Below, one piece after another: positions 1 through 9,600 of a stretch of 18,520 nucleotides of DNA (its first letter is position 1; each line of letters opens with the position of its first letter). The position numbers and the translations under genes were made by a program. Under the pieces are notes generated by a model that saw only the letters and a program-made list of their open reading frames with translations, was not told the DNA's origin and searched no databases. The stretch comes from Saccoglossus kowalevskii (lineage: Eukaryota; Hemichordata; Enteropneusta; Harrimaniidae), in assembly GCF_000003605.2 (NCBI RefSeq), contig NW_003143804.1:91761-110280 (forward strand), read 5' to 3'.

Positions 1-117
1 GAAAACAGACAGACTATCTGTCAGGATTGAGCATAGATCATGACTTTATATGACAATAAAATACTAATTAAGTGACAATCTTTGACAGTGTTTACAGCAA
101 TGTATAACATAGTGAAC

Positions 118-279
118 TTAAAAGGGGAGGGTCGTCACCTGTGCATACGTGGGAATTGAGTCCCAAGCGACAATAACACACACTAAAAACGCAAAGGCTC
201 ATGGGTAGACGCTTGTTTGTAAACAATGACATGCTATGACCATCTGACGCATGCACAGGTGACGACTCCCCCGCTTTAA
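118..279. mobile_element. TTAA-flanked fold-back/MITE in the last WWOX intron
   Basis: The arms 118-150 and 247-279 are inverted repeats, 28 of 33 identical, with a perfect GTCGTCACCTGTGCAT core. Each outer end carries TTAA (118-121 and 276-279), the target preferred by piggyBac-type transposases. The 96-bp interior has no coding sequence. Confidence 0.7.
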
Positions 280-378
280 TATATACAGGTTCAACATGAA
301 AACACTATAACATGTAGGATGTCCGTGTACAAATGCAGTTTTAAAAATGAAATAAATAAATCATTAATCTCGACTTAC

Positions 379-637
379 CAGAGTTTTTGTAAAAGGGCGA
401 ACAAACATATAGACAAACCATATAAGCCACCAGTTTTTGGGAAGACCGGTATATATCATATTACCGGGGTGAAGAACATTGCATGCTATTCCATGATTAC
501 ACATTCTACGATGTAATTCTAACGCAAATAGAACGTTACACAGCTTTGAGCGGTTGTATGCCAACATTGACCAGTACTCATTCTTTGGTGGCGACAAGTT
601 ACCAACATTAAAATTATTTCCAGTAATATTTACAAAT
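379..637 (-). CDS. WWOX: WWOX exon 7 (catalytic YxxxK; equals human exon 8)
   Basis: The exon is 259 nt (human exon 8 is 265). It begins after the acceptor TTTAATCACAG; the first A completes Arg265. It carries [19 protein letters not shown] with the catalytic Tyr292 and Lys296, then [11 protein letters not shown], then RPFTKTL. It ends in phase 0 before GTAAGTCG; read-through would add only four residues before a stop. The remaining exon (human QGAATTVYCA...) is not found between 1 and 378, so the last intron runs off the left edge. Confidence 0.97.
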
Positions 638-3600
638 CTGTGATTAAAAAAATATAAAATATGAAAGTGTTGAAATAATTGTTCTTGTATTTCTTCTACC
701 GTATTTATTAATGTTTTGTATTTTTACCTACATGTACAGAAAACCATGATAAGAATTGTCAAATCTTTGCTGTTGGCATACCAGGATACAATACACAAAG
801 TGAATTTTTGTTGCTGTGCAGCCACAGAGTGCATATGTTATTGAGAATTCTTTGTGTGAATTCACGATGAAGGGCCAAAAACCAGAGCAGAAAAGTTGAT
901 CCCGATGTAACATGTATATGAATCATTTATCTCTCTCTCCCTAATCATATAAAAAAGACGAGTTTTGACAACGCAGTTCCTGTTCTGCATTTAAAACCAA
1001 ATTCCAAAAATGTGGGTGAAACAATTGGCCAAATAGTGCTGTGGTGCTATCAGCCATTGCTGGCAAAGTAATGTAAACTGGCTGAGAATATTTGGTTGAT
1101 TCATTAGAAAATGTGATGTGCAACCAAAAACAAGTTTGTATAATATGCATGCCATCTCTGAGAAACAGTTGTTAAAATGTCTTGCACCTGTAACCCAGTA
1201 TGTATGATCCTGATACGAAGCCCTGTTCATATGCAAGAAATAATACCCATACGAACACATTTATACTGCGATTTTAAGATTTTAGACAAAATAACTCACA
1301 CAAATTTTGACAAGTCCAATGTGATTGGTCAAAGCATGTTGGGGGTAATGACTCCAGACCGGTGGGACCTTAATCAAACAAGAACTAAAAGGGTATCTTT
1401 TTTTTAAAAATGAGAAGGAAGTTGCAAACAAGAATTAATTACAAACTGTTTCCAACAAAACTATAACTACTCAATACACAGTTTTAAAAAATGAAGTCAC
1501 TACTCATTTTTAGAGAAAACTGTTCTATCAAATAAAGGCATGACATCTGAAAAATATGAGCAAAGAATGATAACTACCGATTTATATCACCATAAAATCC
1601 TACAGGACATGATAATACATGATTTTCTAAATCAGTTAGATACATATATTGTTCATTTCATGCTTGTTATTGTTTGTTTTTTCTGAATGGCTTTTGTCCT
1701 CCTTCCTAACATGCTTTATTCGCGGTTACCCAGCAAGAAGAGATTTTGTAACAGTTGTTTTGGATAAAAACTAATTCACTATTTAATAGAGCGATAACCA
1801 GATAGGGCCAATCAATCATCAGAAATTGATGGTTTACCACCAAATATAGGTCAGAAATAAATACATTAATTTCATGGTAAACAAGTATTTCTCCACACAC
1901 AGCATATACACTCAAAGTCAGAATATTAATATTAGTTTTAGGAAATTTGATTCATGAATATTCATAATTCCATTCAGATTCAAATCATCAATATGATATC
2001 CATGTATTTAAAAAAAAAAATTGTTTACGGCCAGCAAAATTTAAATCATCATTCTATTCAACTTCTGCTATTTGTAAGACTACATGTACATAAATACAGA
2101 TCACATTAGATATTGGACTTTGAATCACGTTTCAGCAAAATTGGTTGATGCATCTCTGAAAACATGGGACATATGTTATGTTTTTCTATATCTCGTCAGT
2201 ATTTATTGTAATAATACAGTGAAAAACAGTCATCGGGTCTATGTTATAATTACATTTGAGCTTAAGTGAGTGCATACTCGAAAATACATGTAATCATCTT
2301 TAGACTTCATCCCTGTCGATGCGAAGAAAAGAAAAGAGTGAAGGTCAAGGTGAGTTGGCGTCGCCACATTACCTTGGTCACGTGGTTCGTGATGTAAGGG
2401 AAAAAAATCTTGGGGTCATAAGGCTTCCCCTGACCTAAATTTTATCTCTCCATCATTGGCAGAATCGCTGAGTCTATGGTGGATAATTGAACGTAGTGAA
2501 TCCTTTGATGTGTATATACAGGTGGAGGGATGAGGATGGGAAGTTTTGTGGTGAGAGCCTTTGAGGGGTGCTATGTGATAGGGGATGAGTTGGGGTGGCT
2601 GGATTTTTCCATTTTGGATGGTTATTGGTTGGTGGGTCAAAGAGATGCACGGAGAGAAAGAGAGAGTGGAAAGGAAAGAAGATGGTTAGTTGAGAAGTAA
2701 CCTATAGCAAGTCCTGTTCGGGGACTTTCTTATATACATTTTCCCAGAACTTTTAAAGCAGCTGGCCCAGTCATCAAATTGTGAGTCCCATGAAACATAT
2801 ACATTACCAGTATGTTGCATCTTGAACAGAATGCAACCCAATGACCACTGCAATTACATTTCACACAGCGTTTTCATTGAATGCACGTAGTATGGCAACA
2901 TACGTCTTAACACTAACCTGTGAGACTCCGAAGAGACGACCGTTACCCGAGGATTGTTGGAATTAAGGAGCACATTCTTTAAGAGTTGAAATAAATAGAA
3001 ATGTGATAAGTGATTCACTTGAAAGGTTGTCTCAATTCCATCTTCTGTCAGTTGCCACGGTAATCCAAAAACGGCTGCATTCAGAATAAGGATATTCAAC
3101 GGCCTAAGGATAACAAAAGAAATATTAGTAAAGTCATCATGGTGCACCATCTGGGAGATTTTGAAAACTTTAAATGAGATGAGGTCAAAGTTCATTCTCT
3201 TTCAAAGTGCTCAATTTAGGCCTCATACAAAAAAAAAATGGTTCAGTTTTTTTTACATCAAACAGGTTGGAGAGAGCAGTTTTTATTTTTGTGTCGAAAT
3301 TTTTGGTGGACAAAAATTGTGCAGGTTTCATCAATTCATCACAACAGAGGGCGCTATACATTGGCAAAACAAGTGAAACATAATGTTCTTCGAGCACCTG
3401 ATGACCAGAAACATACATTTAACTTTTACATAAAATCATAGCAACAATCATTGTTTCGACATTAATAATAATGTTTTGTCAAAACTTAAGCAAGATCCAA
3501 GTAGAAAACTCTCTTGAACAAGTTGTTACTCTGGCATTCAATAAGACAGTGACAGTATAGCTCCAATCGTGATCAGCACGGTGTGCCGTAGCATTTTATG

Positions 3601-6600
3601 AATAATGCTAAAAAATTCAAATAGACTTTCAGTTTAATTGTTATTAAAGTACATTCGATTTTTAATGCTATATTTAGCACAAATTAATCTTCGATATGAA
3701 TAAAAACAATTGAGAAACAATGGCAATTCATGTTCACAACAATGACCAACACAAATTATACGTACTGTGTATTGAGCGCTTCCAATATCATAACATATTC
3801 ATGCAAAATGTGCAAATAATTTCCAGTTTGACAGTATTTATTATTTATATTTTTATTTATTTTGAGAGTAACTCATTTAAATGTATAGATGTTTTCAGTA
3901 TTTTTTTTTCTATTAAAATTTAGTAGAAAATGTTGTAAGGTAAAATAATACACTAGCAGAGCCATTAATAATTAAATAGCACACTCATGTTGGATCATGT
4001 TTATCATTTGCTACAATACTTCCATACAACATGCAATTTTAGGAATATGAAAGTGACAATTTATTAACTCAAATATTAAATACATGTTTTTGTGATTTTA
4101 ATTTTAATAGTAGTTATATATTGCTGCTTTTCAATACTGGTGAAGTAACTGTGCTTGTCAATACATGTTGGGAATGACCACACAACTCGTGTTCATAATC
4201 CCAGTCGTGAGGCACAGTGGGACACTAGACAATCTTTACTGTTAGCTGGTTGTCATAGCTACTGATACATACACTACATTTAAATCATCCATAACTGGGA
4301 CAATAACACTATTTCCAATACAATCTGAATACTAATGAGTGATAGCTATTGTTATTCAGATATCGAGATGTTCAATCTATTTTTATCATGTGTTTGCCAT
4401 ATTACAGTAAAACCTATGGTAAAGACCACCTGCTTATAGTGACCACCTGTATATAAAGACCACCTGCCTATAGTGACCATTTTTAGGCTATTCCAAGGCA
4501 TAACGTATGGGCAACTTGTGTATAAAGACCACCTGTCTAATGTTGCTACCCCCTTTCAACATTTTTTTCGCAGACTCGCCTTTGCTTAGAGACAAAAATT
4601 ACAATTACGGTAACATTCTGTTTATAAAACATTTTTTTTTTATTTTCTCAAATCAAATTTATTTGATTTTGATTCTGATCAGCTCAAATGTATGTGTTTT
4701 TGTTGCAACAGTACCATTTTATTATATTTCGGACAAAAATGTACGAGTTAATGATCCATAAAAAAAAAGAAATCTAACCTCCATATACAAGACCACCTTT
4801 TTAAAGAAGCCCCCCTTGGGTGGTTGCTATACACAGGTTTGACTGTAGTAGCACATATACTTATGTAAGTTACAGGTGTTTCTATGGTCAAAATAAGTAA
4901 TATTTTAATGATTGAGTATACAACAACAAATGTGATTCTGCTGAAAAATTCACGTCGTTACAGGCTTTCAAGAGGTTCTGTATTTGGTAATCGTACTAAT
5001 CTAAAATATTTCTTGATCTAGTCTGTCAATGTCACCATTCCCAGGGATAAAGGCATTTGTTATTATTTGTTTATTAAAGTTGCATTCAGGATGTCTGCTC
5101 ACTTTGTAGTTCCAACTTATAGGTTACACATCGCACCATTGGACAGTATGTTGTGTGTCTTTGGGATTTTATGAGATTTCCCATACTCGTCTCGTCTCAT
5201 AATCACGCACACCTGAGGAATCCACTAGCTTATATTAAATATACACTTACCATTCTCTAAGTTTATAATTCTCAGCAAACTGTTGGACACTCCTGAATGA
5301 AGCAAGGTCTAATAACATGACTTCAATTTCCAGATTGGCTTCAGGTCGTTCGTCACGAATCTTCTTAGCAGCGGCATTTGCTTTCTTTAAATTCCTACAT
5401 GCCATGACCACATGGGCACCATGAATGGCAAGGGATCTGGCTGTCTCAAAACCTGGGGAAAACACAATGCAACATGTGGTTGTACAAAAACATTACCCAA
5501 CTAAGCCAGTTTAGCTCCAATAAGTTATGACAAAACTGTGATGTTGGTATATACCAGTAAACTTCACATGCGATTCAAACATCAAATAGAATTCAAAATA
5601 GTCAATCACATATTATATGGAATTCAAATAAAACCAGTCACATGTGTTTGAAACTAACCAATTACATATCAAATGGAATTCAAACTAGTCAATCACATAT
5701 CCTATGGAATTCAAAATAGCCAATCACATATCATATCATATGGAATTCAAATAAAACCAGTCACATGTGTTTGAAACTTGAAACTAACCAATTACATATC
5801 AAATGTAATTCTAACTAGCCAATCACGTATCTTATGGAATTCAAAATAGCCAATCACATATCCTATGGAATTCAAAATAGCCAATCACATATCATATCAT
5901 ATGGAATTGAAATAAAACCAGTCACATGTGTTTGAAACTAACCAATTACATATCAAATGGAATTCAAACTAGCCAATCACATACCACATGTGTTTGAAAC
6001 TAACCAATTACATATCAAATGGAATTCAAACTAGCCAATCACATATCCTATAGAACTCAAAATAGTCGAACACATATCTAATGGCATTCAAAATAGCCAA
6101 TCACTTGTATTTTAGCTAATTAGCTAAAATTAGCTAAACTAACCAATCATATATCAAATGGAATTCAAAATAGCTAATTACATATCTAATGGCATACAAC
6201 AGCCATCCACATACCACATGTGTTTGAAACTAACCAATTACACAGCAAATGGAATTCAAACTAGCCAATCACATATCATATGGAATTCAAAAGAGCCAAT
6301 CACATATCACATGTGTTTGAAACTAACCAATTACATAGCAAATGGAATTCAAACTCGCCAAACACATATCATATGGAATTCAAAAGAGCCAATCACATAT
6401 CACATGTGTTTGAAACTAACCAATCACATATCATATGGAATTCAAACTCGCCAAACACATATCATATGGAATTCAAAAAAGCCAATCACATATCACATGT
6501 GATTGAAACTAACCAATCACATATATGGAATTCAAAAGAGCCAATCACATATCACATGGAATTCAAAAGAGCCAATCACATATCACATGTGTTTGAAACT

Positions 6601-9600
6601 AAACAGTGGCATCCAATCACATACTGTCCAGTTAATTCTCTTTCTGTCTAGTATACTCACCTATACCGCTGTTAGCTCCCGTTATAATAACATACTGCCC
6701 AGTCAAGTCTCTCCCTAATAAGATACTTTTACAAGTACTATATGCATCAAATCGCTGTGTGATTTCTCCTCTCTCAGCGTTGTCTTCCACTGCAAAAGCC
6801 AGCCTAGGATCCGAGTAAGTTGTCTTTTTGTTTACATGACTAGAGTAAAAAAACAAATCAGTGAGACATTATGGAATGATCGTCTATGCCTCAATTGGTT
6901 TTATCAATGCTGTAACAAAACTCCTGTCTGACTTGAAAAATCTGAATAACCTGACAAAATACCAGTAACTTTACTATTTGTAGTTTTAAAACACCTTCAG
7001 ACCTGTGCATTTAGAATTTGCATATGTAAAGCAAATTAAAATAACTTAAAAACATCACAGTCATAACAAATACACGATAAATAATGAGACAACCTCAAAA
7101 ATATCATTTCATCACAACAATATCTGCTAAAAAAAATGCCACAAAATGAAAAAGTTCTGCGTGATGAAAGCAGAAATAAAAACAACAACAAGAAAACAAT
7201 AGCTGAACTAAGGCACATTTATTAAGTTTAAATATAATTTTATAAATATAAAGATGCATTTAACAGATGACTTTATGATATTATTCACTTACTCAATGAA
7301 ATACTGACAGTCATTTTCATCTACACCCGTCGTCCAGCCATATGGAAGTTCTGAAAAAATAACAAAAATTATGTGCCTGGAAGTGATAATTATGGAAACC
7401 ATGTGATTGGTCAATAATTAGTTGCATATAAGAGCCAATCAAATTACAGGTACACTACAACAGAAAAGGCATGGGATAATTAAAGCAGAATAGAATAGCA
7501 GCACTGAAATATAAACTGACCAATCAGGCAACACTGGAATATAAACTGACCAATCAGGCAACACTGGAATATAAACTGACCAATCAGGCAACACTGAAAT
7601 ATAAACTGACCAATCAGGCAACACTGGAATATAAACTGACCAATCAAGCAACACTGGAATATACACTGACCAATCAAGCAACACTGGAATATACACTGAC
7701 CGATCAGGCAACACTGGAATATAAACTGACCAATCAGGCAACACTGGAATATACACTGACCAATCAAGCAACACTGGAATATACACTGACTGATCAGGCA
7801 ACACTGGAATATACACTGACCAAGCAGGATAAATATTCCCAGATCAATCACAAAATGATTAAAATGTTCAGAGAGATACTGTACATGTGGTTTAATTGAA
7901 GGCCAATCCAGGTTCAATCTGACTGGCTATACCTATCACCTCAGAGGGCCACTTGGGTTACTTAAATGAAGGTACCAATATGGGTTTCAATTCCACCCAT
8001 TATGTGATTCTCTTTCCTAGAGTTCCTTGCGGTTAGAACTGAACTGAAAGTGTGTCTGCAACCACACACAACCATTTTGTGGAGAAACGTGCAACAAAAG
8101 TACATCTGATTGGTGGAGGGAAATTGCAAAGCAATTTTGGCTTTATAAAATGTAAACACATATTTTCAAGAATGTTTGTGTCGCGAGAGATGGCCATTGG
8201 CATTATTGACATAGGGGCATCAGTTTCTGAGATTCAATACCAATTCCACACACGACAGTCTAAAAATATTTACACAACTTGCCTCCAACAATTCTTTTTC
8301 TTTTCCCTGTCCTGGGATGTTGCCATTGTGTAGCTTTTCCAGAGTGACTAGAATAGAAATGAGTGAATAATAATAATAATAACTATAATGTTTCTATCAG
8401 TTAATAGCGATAAAGATTAGTCGTGATAATTACTACTAAATCAAGTGTTACATATCACCTGACCATATTCATTTCTTGTTTGAAATGAGCAATGAATATA
8501 CTTGCCTTACAAGTCATCAAGAAATTAAATTTCCGGAGATCAACCCGAGTTTCTTGTGAAATGTAATTTTGTTTGTGAGAGCATATCATAAAGTGCAGTT
8601 CATCTTCTATTTCATTCTGTGTACATTGTTTGCAAATTCTGTTTTCAGTAGGTACTTTTTGGTTGCATATGTCTCCCTTTTTATATTGCTAAATTATGAT
8701 TACTAGTTAGTAGTTTGAAATTTTGTCATTGAAATTCTCTGTTTCAAATTCAACAAAATTGATCCAAGTATTTTATATCAGAGTTTTCAATTGTTTTATA
8801 AGTCCTCAGTTTTGTTTTTTCAGTTATATTTTTTCTCCAAAAATGTATGTATTTTTGTTTGATAACTTTTTTTGTTATATTTTTTGTTAACAAATCATTT
8901 TCTTGTTCTAGTGAAAAATTCATGTTGCTCATTATTTTTTGTATTGAAGAAAATCATTGTAAATTGGATTTCTTTCCTTTTGTGATATTATTGCCTGGTA
9001 ATTTATTAAATTAATCTGAATATCTATTAAGAGTGGGAATTCTCCTACTTCGGCTCTGCATGCAATATTTTGCCACAAATTTGTTCAATCCTAGTAGTTG
9101 TTTGTAAATTTCAATTGTTTTTTTTTTTTCTGTTCATGTTTTGTCCTACACTGTATTTGTTGTAATCTTGAATTTCATGACCCCAGATTTAAAACCCATA
9201 CAATAATATTGGTTGAATACACCTTTTAAAAAGATTAATGAAAGTTCTACAATTTGTTTCTGGTTGTAGGAACTGTTACAATGCATACATTGCACGGGTT
9301 GCTTTATCTGTTAAATTTTGTTTGGCTTCAGTATAGCAGCCATTTGACTTTATGTTTATACCCAGGTAGTTGTACATATCTACACAGGTAATATTTTGTT
9401 CATTATAATAGAATTGTTCTGTCTTTTTCAGTGTTCCTCATCTGAAAATCAATCAGATCATCTGCATAGAGTAGGGAACTTATTTTACAGTTATTCAATG
9501 TAACTGTATCTAATGATTCATTTTCTAGTGAATGACAACCTAATTACACAACTCCCTTGGTCATTGCAAATATGGGTGTAATTTTATTTTTGAAACGAAT

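Noticed and set aside
2340-2390. AAGGTCAAGGTGA and ACCTTGGTCACG as nuclear-receptor half-sites
   Set aside because: Near-matches only, with no conserved spacing or context; expected by chance at this scale.
4507-4761. Plus-strand 84-residue hydrophobic frame inside the MITE
   Set aside because: It is T-rich sequence that merely lacks stops; the diverged copy at 12430-12600 does not preserve a frame.
6158-6718. Plus-strand reading frames with repeated [15 protein letters not shown]-like peptides
   Set aside because: They are artefacts of the AT-rich tandem array in WWOX intron 4; no family resemblance, and frames overlap each other.
7439-7917. Long minus-strand reading frames with repetitive [10 protein letters not shown]- and [10 protein letters not shown]-like peptides
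   Set aside because: They are two frames of the same 30-bp non-coding minisatellite; the period is a multiple of three, so stops are absent in several frames.
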